NCBI GenBank assembly: GCA_013816645.1
Contig: JACDEC010000063.1
Span: 1 to 10,614 of the forward strand
Source: Planctomycetota bacterium
GTDB lineage: Bacteria; Planctomycetota; UBA11346
Length of the DNA: 10,614 nt
Direction: 5' to 3'
Below, piece after piece: positions 1-9,697 of this stretch; positions within the stretch are counted from its first letter, which is position 1, and each line of letters starts with the position of its first letter. The position numbers and the translations under genes are program-made. The notes under the pieces were generated by a model. The model saw only the letters and a list, made by a program, of their open reading frames with translations. It had not been told where the DNA came from and made no database searches.

Positions 1-1780
1 ACGTCCAGGCGAACTGGCTCGCGACCGTCAAGCCGGCGGTCGGAGCCGCGGCCGATGACCGCGCCTTCTGGAACGGCGCCCTGGCGCGCGGCGTGGTCGG
101 CGAGATCGCTTCCGCCAAGGCTGCTGCGCTGACATTCGACGCCAGCGCCCTGAGCCAGGCTCCGGCCGCCAAGGCTGCCGCGGGCGCCTACCAGCTGGTG
201 ATCAGCGCCTCGCGCGTGCTGCGCGATGGAGCCTGCGCGAACAACGCCTGGTTGCAGGAAATCCCTGATCCGGTCTCGAAGATCACCTGGGACAATTACG
301 CGGCGCTCTCGGTCGCGCACATGGCCGAGTTCGGCGTCGATCGCCAGACCTACGACGACAATTGGGCCAATCCGGTGGTCGAGATCACCGCCAACGGCCG
401 CACCCTGCGCCTGCCCGTGCACTTCCAGGAAGGCATGCACCCCGGCACCGTCGAGGTGTTCAGCGGTTGGGGCCGCGGCGAGCACGCCGGCAAGGTGGCG
501 GTCGGGGCCGGCGTCGACGGCGATGGCGCGAATGCCGACGCCTTCCGCCTAATTGGCGCCGACGGCGCACGCTGGGGCATCGCCGCCGAGGTCAAGGCCA
601 CCGGCGCGACCTACCGCCTGGCCTGCACCCAGGGCCACAGCACCATGGACGGCCGCGACATCGTGCGCGACGACGTCCTCGAACTGCATCGCGACGATCC
701 GGGCAAGCACCACCGCGAGCACCACCACGCCCTGTGGAAGTCCGGCAAGGACGGCGCGCCCGCCGGCAACCTTAGCCTGTGGCACGAGACCCACACCTAC
801 GCCCGCCGCTGGGGCATGGTCGTCGACCTCAACACCTGCATCGGCTGCCAGGCCTGCGTGGTCGCCTGCCAGGTCGAGAACAACGTGCCGGTGGTCGGCC
901 GCGATGAAGTGCGCAAGGGCCGGGAGATGCACTGGATCCGCATCGACCGCTACTACTCCTCGCCCGCCTGGTCGGTGAATCCGACCACTCCGGCCGAGGG
1001 TCCGACCTCGTCGACTGCGCTGTTCGCCGCCCCGCTGGGCGATGCGCTGCTCGACGTCGAGTGCACCCAGATGCCGGTGATGTGCATGCACTGCGCGCAC
1101 GCGCCGTGCGAAGAGGTGTGCCCGGCGATGGCGACGATGCACAACGAGGAAGGCGTCAACGTCCAGATCTACAACCGCTGCATCGGCACGCGCTACTGCT
1201 CGAACAACTGCCCCTACAAGGTCCGCCGCTTCAACTTCTACGAGTACTCGAAGTACCGCAGCGGTCCGCACGGCGCCGGTTCGCCGTTCACCCGCATCGC
1301 CAAGAACCTGGTCAGCGAGGGCGCGACTTCGAGCCAGGCCGAGCTGTCGCGCGCACCGCTGCAGATGCTGCTCAACCCGGTGGTCACCGTGCGCTCCAAG
1401 GGCGTGATGGAGAAGTGCAACTTCTGCGTCCAGCGCACCCGCGACATCCGCGAGGAGGAGAAGTCCTCGGGCAGGAAGTACCGCGACGGGTCGGTCACCA
1501 CCGCCTGTGCCCAGACCTGCCCGACCGGCGCGATCAGCTTCGGCGACATCCACGACAGCGAAGCCGCGGTCACCAAGCTGGCGACCTCCTCGCCGCACGC
1601 CTATCTGCTCCTCGACAAGGAGCTCAACACCCGCCCGGCGGTCGCCTACCTGCACCGCCTGCGCAACCGCCCGGCGACCGGTGCGGAGCGCGCTGAGGGC
1701 CACGGCGCCCCCGCCGCAGGTCATGAGCCCGCCGCGGGACACCATGATGCGGCAGCACCGGCCGCCGAGGGGAGCCACTG

Positions 1781-1781
<1 letters not shown>
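1..1781 (+). CDS. actB: Alternative complex III iron-sulfur subunit ActB, C-terminal part (5' truncated by window edge)
   Basis: The frame is open from base 3, so the true start lies left of the window; an internal GTG at 93 is not a start. The first ~200 codons resemble the end of a molybdopterin-oxidoreductase-like domain (cofactor-free in known ActB). A ferredoxin domain of the NrfC/PsrB/DmsB type follows. Cys codons lie at 837/846/855/867, 1083/1092/1107/1119, 1179/1197/1209 and 1416/1425/1506/1518. The third set reads CIGTRYC...CP, with Thr where the second Cys of a [4Fe-4S] site would be. Fifteen ligands therefore fit three [4Fe-4S] plus one [3Fe-4S], as known for ActB. It should pass electrons from the quinol site near ActC towards heme c subunits on the periplasmic face. 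The tail after about 1690 is Ala/His-rich. The stop overlaps the actC start (TGATG). A plain NrfC- or NarH-like protein is less likely, given the fused N-terminal domain and the actCDEF neighbours. Confidence 0.93.
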
Positions 1782-3164
<1,383 letters not shown>

Positions 3165-3172
<8 letters not shown>

Positions 3173-3731
3173 GCACGCGATGCCCTACGTGCTCGGCTAC
3201 TTCACCGAGCCATCCGTCTTCAAGAAGGCGTGCGCGGCCAGCCACGAGGCCGGTCACCACGCGCACGAGGCGTTCACGCCCTACCCGATCCACGGCCTCG
3301 AACGGCTGATGGGCATCAAGCGCAGCTGGATCGGCCGTCCGGTGCTGTTCATGCTGCTATTCGGCGCGTTCTGCGGCTTCTGCATGCAGGTCTGGATGAT
3401 GAAGTACGACTGGCCGATCAACATCGCCGGCAAGCCCTACAACTCGTGGCCCGCCTACGTGGTCATCACCTTCGAGAGCGGCATCCTGCTCGGCGCGCTG
3501 TCCAATCTGGCGATCGTCCTGCTGATCGCCTGCCGCCTGCTGCCCAGCACCACGACCCAGCTGCCGACCGATTCCCTGACCGACGACACCTTCTGCCTGG
3601 CCGTGCCGGTGACCGAGCACGGTTCGATCCAGGCTCTGGACGAATGGATGAAGCAGCAGGGGGCCGACACCGTCTCGCACTACGTGCCGGACGGCCGGCT
3701 CAGCGAGTCGAGCGAGGTGACCCATGCGTGA
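3165..3731 (+). CDS. actD: Alternative complex III subunit ActD (DUF3341)
   Basis: This 188-residue protein fits the DUF3341/ActD family in length and layout. It has a soluble N-terminal part beginning with a GYFTEPSVFKKA stretch (11-22) and the PYPIHGLERLMG segment (39-50). Two transmembrane helices follow (about 58-79 and 99-126), separated by the conserved-looking loop PINIAGKPYNSWPAY (84-98). The C-terminal domain (about 140-182) is soluble. In solved ACIII complexes ActD packs against ActC/ActF on the cytoplasmic side and carries no cofactor; its exact role is unsettled. Consistent with that, I see no heme or metal motif. The gene overlaps actC by eight bases and actE by eight bases, which suggests coupled translation and matched stoichiometry. 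Confidence 0.9.
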
Positions 3732-4587
3732 TTCCCTGAGGCCGGTCATCTCCGCGTTCGCCCTCGCCGTCGCCCTGTTGGCCTTTGTTGGCTGCAGCGA
3801 TGAGAAGGACAGCCGCGGCATCGACTACATGCCCGACATGTACGTGACGCCGGCGGAGAAGAGCCAGTACGCCAACGCCGTGGCGCTCGGCGGCGAGCGC
3901 AAGGACGAGCGGATCGAGCGGCCGTTGATGTCCGAAGCGACCGGCGGCGAGATCCACCACGTGCCCGTGATGCTGATGCCGCCGGCGGGCACGGTGTCGC
4001 GCGACTTCATGCCCTACCCGCTCGAAGCGACTGATTTCGCCGGCGCCAAGAAGCTGGTGAATCCCTATCTGCCCACCGCCGACGTGCTCAGGCGTGGCCA
4101 GAAGTACTACAACATCTCGTGCGCGCCGTGCCACGGCAACGATGGCAACGCCGCCAACGGCTATGTCGCCAAGCACTTCACCGGCGTGCTGTCCCTGAAC
4201 GGGCCGAGCCTCAACCTGCTCAGCGACGGCGAGATCTACCACATCCTCACCAACGGCCGCGCGCGTATGCCCAACTACCGGGCGCAACTGCTGCCCGAGA
4301 ACCGCTGGGCGGTGGTGCACTACGTGCGCGTACTCAACCGCGCCACCTTGGCGCTGACCAATGCCGACAAGGATCTCGCCAGCGCCGAGGCGGCTCTCAA
4401 GAAGACGCCGAAGGACGCGGCCGCTGAGCAGGCGGTGGTCGCGGCCAAGGCGGTCGCGGCCAAGGCCAAGGGCGACCTCAAGTTGATCCAGGCAGGCGAA
4501 CGCGCCGGCGCCGACGCCTTCCGTCCCGAGCCTGAAGCCATGCCCGAATCCGTCACACCCACCTGGCCGGGGAGCACCGACCCGTGA
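3724..4587 (+). CDS. actE: Alternative complex III monoheme cytochrome c subunit ActE (probable lipoprotein)
   Basis: This 287-residue protein starts with a hydrophobic signal ending in LLAFVGC, so Cys24 is a likely lipidation site. The -3 position is Phe rather than the preferred Leu, so the lipobox is imperfect. A single heme c site, CAPCH, lies at 133-137. Met182 in GRARMPNY is the probable distal ligand, giving a compact class I cytochrome c domain over about 120-206. In ACIII, ActE is a periplasmic monoheme cytochrome that can take electrons from the complex towards the oxidase. Beyond the heme domain is an Ala/Lys/Glu-rich helical stretch (about 208-258) and a Pro-rich end. The ATG is preceded by GAGG at 3714-3717, six bases upstream, and overlaps actD by eight bases. 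The stop overlaps the actF start (GTGA). Confidence 0.92.
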   Translation: MRDSLRPVISAFALAVALLAFVGCSDEKDSRGIDYMPDMYVTPAEKSQYANAVALGGERKDERIERPLMSEATGGEIHHVPVMLMPPAGTVSRDFMPYPLEATDFAGAKKLVNPYLPTADVLRRGQKYYNISCAPCHGNDGNAANGYVAKHFTGVLSLNGPSLNLLSDGEIYHILTNGRARMPNYRAQLLPENRWAVVHYVRVLNRATLALTNADKDLASAEAALKKTPKDAAAEQAVVAAKAVAAKAKGDLKLIQAGERAGADAFRPEPEAMPESVTPTWPGSTDP

Positions 4588-5804
4588 GCGCCGCTGTCCA
4601 TCACATCGACCGTCTCGAGGACCCGGGTCCGCTGCGCGCGCCGAAATTGCGGGCCGTGGCCGCGCTGCTCGCTGTCGTCGGCCTAGCGACCTTCGTCTTC
4701 CTGCTCTTCAAGGATCCCACCCGCGCCTGGTCGAGCCTGCTCCAGGGCATGCTCGTGACGACCTGGCCGGCGCTCGGAGCGATGTTCTTCATCGCCGTGC
4801 ACAGCGTCTGCAACGCCAAATGGATCATGCCGCTGCGGCGCATCATGGAGGGCCTGACCACCGGCCTGCTCCTGACCCTGGTCACGGTCATCGCGATCGT
4901 CTCATTCGGCGGTCCGTACCTCTACGACTGGATCAACCTCACCGGCGACGACCACAAGGCCCTGTTCCACGTCACTGGCGGCACCAAATCGCAGCTGATG
5001 GTCTGGAGCCGTTGGGCGATCACCAGCGTGTGCATCGTGCTGGTCTGGATCTATTTCCAGATGCGCCTGGTAAACTACAGCCTCGACCAGGATGCCAGCA
5101 ACACCGATATCCGCGCGCGCCACCGCCGCACCTCGATCGGCTTCATCATCTTCTTCGCCCTGAGCATCACCTTCTTCGTCTGGGACATGCTGCTGTCGCT
5201 GCACGTGAACTGGTTCTCGACGATGTGGGGGGTGTACTGCTTCACCAGTGCGGTGCAGACCTTCCTCTGCGTGATGTGCCTGCTCGTGGTCTGGCTGCGC
5301 CGCGGCCCGCTCAAAGTGGTGATCCAGGAGCACACCGTCCACGACCTCGGCACCTGGATGGTCGGCTTCTCGTGCTTCTGCGCCTACATCGGCTTCAGCC
5401 AGTACATGCTGATCTACTACGCCAACCTCGACGAGGAGACCTACTGGTACGTGATGCGCACCCAGCACGGCTACGGCCTGCAGTACGCGATCGAGGCCTT
5501 CATCCGCTGGCCGGTGGTGTTCCTCGGACTGATGAGCCAGAGCGTGCGCACCAAGCCGTGGGCGATGGTCACCATCGCGATCATCGCGCTGACCGGCAAC
5601 TGGCTGGACTGGTCATGGATCATCATGCCGGCGTTCTCGCCCAACGAGTACCGCTGCCCGTTCGAGTGGCAGGAACTGCTGGTCGGCGCGGGCTTCGCCG
5701 GCGGCTTCTTGCTCCTGGCCCTGCGCTTCTGGAGCAGGAACGGCCTGATCGCCAAGGGCGAGCCGCGCCTGCTGCCCACCGTCAACGCGGAGCACCTGCA
5801 CTAA
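4584..5804 (+). CDS. actF: Alternative complex III membrane subunit ActF (NrfD-like, second copy)
   Basis: This 406-residue protein has about ten predicted membrane helices (roughly 24-43, 54-74, 91-110, 140-161, 184-206, 213-236, 257-279, 303-321, 326-347 and 362-383). Segments characteristic of ActF are present: NWFSTMWGVYCF (209-220), HDLGTWMVGF (253-262), and GFSQYMLIYYAN followed by EETYWYV (270-290). ActF is a paralogue of ActC. Known structures place it beside ActC in the membrane with a possible proton pathway, though electrons probably do not pass through it. The start is GTG at 4584 with GGGGAG at 4569-4574, and it overlaps the actE stop by four bases. No signal peptide is seen. The stop TAA shares its last base with the ATG of the following cytochrome gene. 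Confidence 0.92.
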   Translation: MSAAVHHIDRLEDPGPLRAPKLRAVAALLAVVGLATFVFLLFKDPTRAWSSLLQGMLVTTWPALGAMFFIAVHSVCNAKWIMPLRRIMEGLTTGLLLTLVTVIAIVSFGGPYLYDWINLTGDDHKALFHVTGGTKSQLMVWSRWAITSVCIVLVWIYFQMRLVNYSLDQDASNTDIRARHRRTSIGFIIFFALSITFFVWDMLLSLHVNWFSTMWGVYCFTSAVQTFLCVMCLLVVWLRRGPLKVVIQEHTVHDLGTWMVGFSCFCAYIGFSQYMLIYYANLDEETYWYVMRTQHGYGLQYAIEAFIRWPVVFLGLMSQSVRTKPWAMVTIAIIALTGNWLDWSWIIMPAFSPNEYRCPFEWQELLVGAGFAGGFLLLALRFWSRNGLIAKGEPRLLPTVNAEHLH

Positions 5805-6724
5805 TGGACGCGCACCTGCAAGATCCCCCGGAGCGTTCGCACCCGCTGCTGTGGACCGCCGGACTCCTGGTGATCATCGCCATCCTGATCGGCTGGTTCA
5901 CCCGCTGGTACGCCACCGGCGCGGCTCACGGCCGTCATGAGGGACTCATCGAGCTCGCCAAGAAGGCCGAGCCGCCGGTCGACCACCTCAAGCTGATCGA
6001 GGACCGCAGCGAGGGCGTCATCGACCGCGGCGCGATCCTCTTCGCCAAGAACTGCGCCAGCTGCCACGGTGCCCAGGGCAACGCCAACCCGACGAACCTC
6101 AATCCGCCGCCGCGCAACTTCCACGTCGACGCCTTCAAGAACCCCAAGGGCGCCGGCGTCTATGGCATCTATACCGTCCTGACCGAGGGCTTCGCCGGCG
6201 GCCGCATGCCGGGGTTCAGCGCCTCGATGCCTCCCGCCGACCGTTACGCCGTAGCGCACTTCCTGCGCGAGCGCCTGGTCAAGCCGAACAACCCGGCGAA
6301 CTACCTCGACAAGGACAGCGACGAGACGCTGGCCAGCGTGCCCAAGATGACCGACGCCGTAGCCGGTCCGGTCATCCATCCCAAGTCCCGCCCGATTCCG
6401 CCCGAGGTCTGGGCCTTGATGCGCGCCGAGAGCGACAATGCCGGCCGTGCGGTCGCCAACGCCGACGCCTGGCTCGATCGGGTCCTGGCTGCGAACATCG
6501 GCCGCGCCGTCGCCGCCGATCTGCGCCGGCTGCGCGGCAGCGGCACGCTGATCCGCCTGCACCAGGCCGCATCGGCCAAGGACGACGAGGGCTTCCGCGC
6601 CCTGACCCTTGATGCCAACGGCACCGGCTTCCTGCCCTCGCTGGCGACGCTGCCGGAGTCCGCCTTGAAGAACGTCTTCGCGAAGTTGAGCACTGCCGCG
6701 GCCGGAACCGCAGGAGTCCATTGA
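5804..6724 (+). CDS. Membrane-anchored monoheme cytochrome c with an unrecognised C-terminal region
   Basis: This 306-residue protein has a short cytoplasmic N-terminus, one uncleaved-looking transmembrane helix (about 16-33, flanked by RW residues) and a periplasmic cytochrome c domain. The heme site is CASCH at 84-88, with Met135 in GGRMPGF as the likely axial ligand. Class I similarity ends near residue 165. The remaining ~140 residues are soluble and helix-prone, with no CXXCH or other motif I recognise. Its place between actF and coxB suggests a tethered electron carrier from ACIII to CuA, which fits the lack of a heme domain on CoxB; this is inference. The ATG at 5804 overlaps the actF stop (TAATG). 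GGAG at 5789-5792 is eleven bases upstream, slightly far. The reading frame continues upstream inside actF without a stop, but that part is only a shadow of actF. It could be called a second ActE-like subunit, but no specific name is justified. Confidence 0.88.
   Translation: MDAHLQDPPERSHPLLWTAGLLVIIAILIGWFTRWYATGAAHGRHEGLIELAKKAEPPVDHLKLIEDRSEGVIDRGAILFAKNCASCHGAQGNANPTNLNPPPRNFHVDAFKNPKGAGVYGIYTVLTEGFAGGRMPGFSASMPPADRYAVAHFLRERLVKPNNPANYLDKDSDETLASVPKMTDAVAGPVIHPKSRPIPPEVWALMRAESDNAGRAVANADAWLDRVLAANIGRAVAADLRRLRGSGTLIRLHQAASAKDDEGFRALTLDANGTGFLPSLATLPESALKNVFAKLSTAAAGTAGVH
6713..6716 (+). promoter_or_regulatory. Ribosome binding site deciding the coxB start
   Basis: GGAG lies seven bases before the ATG at 6724 and only four before an in-frame TTG at 6721. 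The spacing and the TGATG stop/start overlap favour the ATG. Confidence 0.6.
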
Positions 6725-7956
6725 TGTCCCGACTGCTGATGTCCCTGCTGGCCGTCGTGGCCCTGCTCGCCGCCTGCGCGGGCTGGTCTCCCGCGGCCGA
6801 GCCGACGATCGACGAGTACGTCCAGATCTTCAATCCGGACCTGCTGGCACGAGTCGGCGATGCCAACCACATCGAGCGCACCAGCACCTTCACCCACCCC
6901 GAGAGCAGCGACATCTCGACGTGGGTGATGGAGAACACCTGGTTCAGCTTCATCATCTTCCTGCCGTTCCTGATCCTGCCGCAGGTGCTGCTGGTCCACG
7001 TCATGCTGAAGTTCCGCGATCGTCGCGACGGCCGGCGACCCGCCACCTTCATGCACAACGTCAAGCTCGAGAACCTCTGGACCGGCATCCCGATCCTCGC
7101 GCTGGTCATCGTCGCCTTCCCGGTCTATCCGCTGCTCTACAAGATGGAGCTGCCGCCTGAGGACCGCGACGCCATGGTCGTCACCGTGCGCGGCCGCCAA
7201 TTCGCCTGGGACTACGAATACAAGAAGGAGGGGGTCTCGCTGGGCCTCGACCTGGTCAGCTCGATCCAGGAGCCGCTGGTCCTCAAGAAGGACAAGGCGG
7301 TCGTGCTCGACATCACCTCGAGCGACGTCAACCACGCGTGGTGGGTGCCGGCCTTCGGCATCAAGAAGGACGCGATCATCGGCCGCTTCAACCGCGCCTG
7401 GTTCACCCCGCGCATCGCCGGCCCCTTCCGCGGGCAGTGCGCGGAACTCTGCGGCCAGGGTCATGGCGTGATGATCATCGGCGCAGTCGTCGCCGAGCCC
7501 GATGTCTTCGACCGTTGGGTCGAACTGCAGCGGCACCGCAACGATTCCCAGAAGGTGTGGGATGCGCTGATCGCCTGGGACCTGAAGGGCGATGACGCCC
7601 CGATCCGCGCCTCGGTCAGCGAATACCTCAAGAAGAGCGACGGCGACAGCCGCCGCTGGGCGCTGCAGTACTGGATGGCGCACAACGCGACCTCCTATAC
7701 GCGCCGATCGCCCGATCGCCCGCAGCGCGGGACCAAGGCCGAGGACATCGAGACCTACCCCGCGCGCCTCGAGGAATGGAAGTCCAAGCTGGTGCCGGCC
7801 TGGCGCGATAGCCTCGAGGCCCTGCCCGATCGTCGGCAACGCATCGACGCGATCATCGCCGCCATGCCGATGGTTGCGCAGATCGAAATCGCCGCCCCAC
7901 CTGTCGCGCAGGCGGATGTCGCCCTGGCAGACGTCGTTTCCGAGGAGACCCCGTGA
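6724..7956 (+). CDS. coxB: Cytochrome c oxidase subunit II (CuA subunit) with long C-terminal extension
   Basis: This 410-residue protein begins with a signal sequence containing a good lipobox, LAAC, so Cys18 may be lipidated; signal peptidase I cleavage after SPAA is an alternative. Two transmembrane helices (about 74-95 and 119-139) anchor a periplasmic cupredoxin domain. The CuA ligands are visible: His204, Cys239, Glu241 (backbone), Cys243, His247 and Met250, in NHAWW and CAELCGQGHGVM. Subunit II accepts electrons from cytochrome c and passes them to heme a in CoxA. Typical subunit II proteins end shortly after the cupredoxin domain or carry a fused cytochrome c. Here about 145 further residues (from about 265) have no CXXCH and no motif I recognise. 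They are charged, helix-prone and Trp-containing, ending in an Ala/Val/Pro-rich tail. So this is an aa3-type rather than caa3-type subunit. The stop overlaps coxA (GTGA). Confidence 0.95.
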   Translation: MSRLLMSLLAVVALLAACAGWSPAAEPTIDEYVQIFNPDLLARVGDANHIERTSTFTHPESSDISTWVMENTWFSFIIFLPFLILPQVLLVHVMLKFRDRRDGRRPATFMHNVKLENLWTGIPILALVIVAFPVYPLLYKMELPPEDRDAMVVTVRGRQFAWDYEYKKEGVSLGLDLVSSIQEPLVLKKDKAVVLDITSSDVNHAWWVPAFGIKKDAIIGRFNRAWFTPRIAGPFRGQCAELCGQGHGVMIIGAVVAEPDVFDRWVELQRHRNDSQKVWDALIAWDLKGDDAPIRASVSEYLKKSDGDSRRWALQYWMAHNATSYTRRSPDRPQRGTKAEDIETYPARLEEWKSKLVPAWRDSLEALPDRRQRIDAIIAAMPMVAQIEIAAPPVAQADVALADVVSEETP

Positions 7957-9626
7957 GCACCGCCGGCGCCCATCCGATGCCGCAGATCAAGCGGTACACC
8001 GGACTGATGGATTACCTGACCACGGTCGATCACAAGAAGATCGGCCTGATGTACTTCTGGTTCACGCTCTTCATGGGCATCGTCGGCGGCGCGCTCGCCG
8101 GCCTGATCCGCGTGCACCTGGCCACGCCCGGCTCGATGATCGAGGCGATCCAGTACGCGAACCTGCACGGCACCGACCTGCCCTTCAACTTGTTCAGCGA
8201 GAACAAGCACGCCTACAACCAGGTCATGACGATGCACGCGTCGGTGATGATCTTCTTCGTGATCATCCCGTCCTTCGCTGCGTTCGGCAATTACCTCGCG
8301 CCGATCATGATCGGCGCGCGCGACATGGCCTTCCCGAAGATGAACGCCTTCGCCTTCTGGCTGCTGATCCCGGCAGCGTGCCTGATGTTCGCCAGCTTCT
8401 TCACCGTCGGCGGCGCCGCGGCCGCGGGTTGGACCTCCTACCCGCCGCTGTCCCTGCAGGGCGCGAAGATCAACCCGGGCCAGGACATGTGGATCCTCGG
8501 CGTGCACCTCGCGGGCATGAGCTCGATCCTCGGCGCGATCAACTTCATCGTCACCGTCAGCAACATGCGCGCGCCCGGCATGGGCTGGCTGCAGATGCCG
8601 CTGTTCGTCTGGGCAGTGTTCATCACCTCGGTGCTCCAGCTCACCGCAACGCCGGTGCTCGGATCGGCGGTGACCATGCTGCTGATGGACCGCAACTTCG
8701 GCACCACCTTCCTGAGCGCCTCGCAGGGCGGCGACCCGCTGCTCTACCAGCACATCTTCTGGTTCTACAGCCACCCCGCCGTCTACATCATGATCCTGCC
8801 CGGCTTCGGCGGCATCAGCCACGTCTTCGCGGCATTCTCGCGCAAGAAGGTCTTCGGCTACCTCGGCATGGTGCTGGCGATCGGCGTGATCGGGATCATC
8901 GGCTACAGCGTGTGGGCGCACCACATGTTCTCGGTCGGGATGCCGACCGCGCTGCAGGCGTTCTTCATGTACATGTCGTTCGCCATCGCCATCCCCACCG
9001 GCATCAAGATCTTCTCGTGGCTGGCGACCATGTGGGGCGGCACCATCCGCTTCACCGTGGCGATGAAGTTCGCCTGCGGGTTCATCAGCTTGTTCACGCT
9101 CGGCGGCTTCGGCGGCCTGATCCTGGCCCTGGTCCCGGTCGACCAGTCGTTGCACGACACCTACTTCGTGGTTGGTCACTTCCACTACACGCTGGTCGGC
9201 GGCTCGGTGATGCTGCTCTTCTCCATGACCTACTACTGGTGGCCCAAGATGAGCGGCCGCATGCTCGACGAGCGCTGGGGCACCGTGGTCTTCTGGCTGA
9301 TGTTCATCGGCGTGATGGTCGCCTTCATGACCATGCACATCAGCGGCATGCACGGCATGGCCCGGCGCATCGCGGTGTACTACCAGGATTACAAGATCCA
9401 CAATCACATCACCACGTTCGGCTACTTGCTGACCTTCGTCGGCGCGATCATCTTCTTCCTGCAGCTCGTGTTCAGCTACCGCAAGCCCAAGATCACCGTC
9501 AACGACCCATGGGAGGTCAACGACGTGCAGGAGTCGTTCGAGTGGGCGACGAGCTGCCCGCCGCCGGCCTACAACTTCGAGCACGTGCCGCCGATCCCGG
9601 TCGCGGATCAGATGCCGCGCCACTGA
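7953..9626 (+). CDS. coxA: Cytochrome c oxidase subunit I, A2-type heme-copper oxidase
   Basis: This 557-residue catalytic subunit has the twelve-helix layout of heme-copper oxidases and should reduce O2 to water while pumping protons. Visible ligands are His95 (MTMH) and His411 for heme a, His409 for heme a3 (HDTYFVVGHFHY), and His274, His323 and His324 for CuB. Tyr278 is the expected cross-linked tyrosine. K-channel residues Thr349 and Lys352 (PTGIKIF) and D-channel residues Asn113, Asp124 and Asn131 are present. Helix VI reads YSHPAVY (272-278) instead of GHPEVY, so the glutamate is missing and the Tyr-Ser pair of subfamily A2 takes its place. The start is GTG at 7953 with GAGGAG five bases upstream, overlapping coxB by four bases; the in-frame ATG at 7977 is a weaker alternative. 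No subunit III or IV gene follows. Confidence 0.97.
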   Translation: MSTAGAHPMPQIKRYTGLMDYLTTVDHKKIGLMYFWFTLFMGIVGGALAGLIRVHLATPGSMIEAIQYANLHGTDLPFNLFSENKHAYNQVMTMHASVMIFFVIIPSFAAFGNYLAPIMIGARDMAFPKMNAFAFWLLIPAACLMFASFFTVGGAAAAGWTSYPPLSLQGAKINPGQDMWILGVHLAGMSSILGAINFIVTVSNMRAPGMGWLQMPLFVWAVFITSVLQLTATPVLGSAVTMLLMDRNFGTTFLSASQGGDPLLYQHIFWFYSHPAVYIMILPGFGGISHVFAAFSRKKVFGYLGMVLAIGVIGIIGYSVWAHHMFSVGMPTALQAFFMYMSFAIAIPTGIKIFSWLATMWGGTIRFTVAMKFACGFISLFTLGGFGGLILALVPVDQSLHDTYFVVGHFHYTLVGGSVMLLFSMTYYWWPKMSGRMLDERWGTVVFWLMFIGVMVAFMTMHISGMHGMARRIAVYYQDYKIHNHITTFGYLLTFVGAIIFFLQLVFSYRKPKITVNDPWEVNDVQESFEWATSCPPPAYNFEHVPPIPVADQMPRH

Positions 9627-9627
9627 C

Positions 9628-9697
9628 GGGCTTGCGGATCGCTTCGCGATCCACCCCGCTGCGCGGGGCTCGCTCGCCTGCGGCGCGCGGCAAGCCC
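9628..9697. repeat. Compound palindromic element: outer 8-bp inverted repeat enclosing two hairpins
   Basis: GGGCTTGC at 9628-9635 is the exact reverse complement of GCAAGCCC at 9690-9697. Between these arms sit two perfect hairpins: 9636-9652 (GGATCGC, loop TTC, GCGATCC) and 9654-9668 (CCCCGC, loop TGC, GCGGGG). An alternative stem, CGGCA/TGCCG (9688-9692 with 9698-9702), competes with the right arm. As RNA this would fold as a multi-branched structure beginning one base after the coxA stop. It may stabilise the 3' end of the mRNA, be a REP/BIME-like dispersed element, or both. No following T-run is present, so it is not a classical terminator. Confidence 0.7.

Noticed and set aside
4820..5803. 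Upstream extension of the anchored cytochrome c frame back into actF
   Set aside because: The frame is open by chance within actF. The translated extension is Arg/Pro/His-rich, and the ATG at 5804 begins a normal N-terminus and TM anchor at a stop/start overlap.
6721..6723. TTG as the coxB start, one codon before the ATG
   Set aside because: It would sit only four bases from the GGAG; the ATG at 6724 has better spacing and the TGATG overlap seen elsewhere in this operon.
7516..7953. Fused cytochrome c domain on CoxB (caa3-type)
   Set aside because: There is no CXXCH anywhere in the region, so it cannot bind heme c in the usual way.
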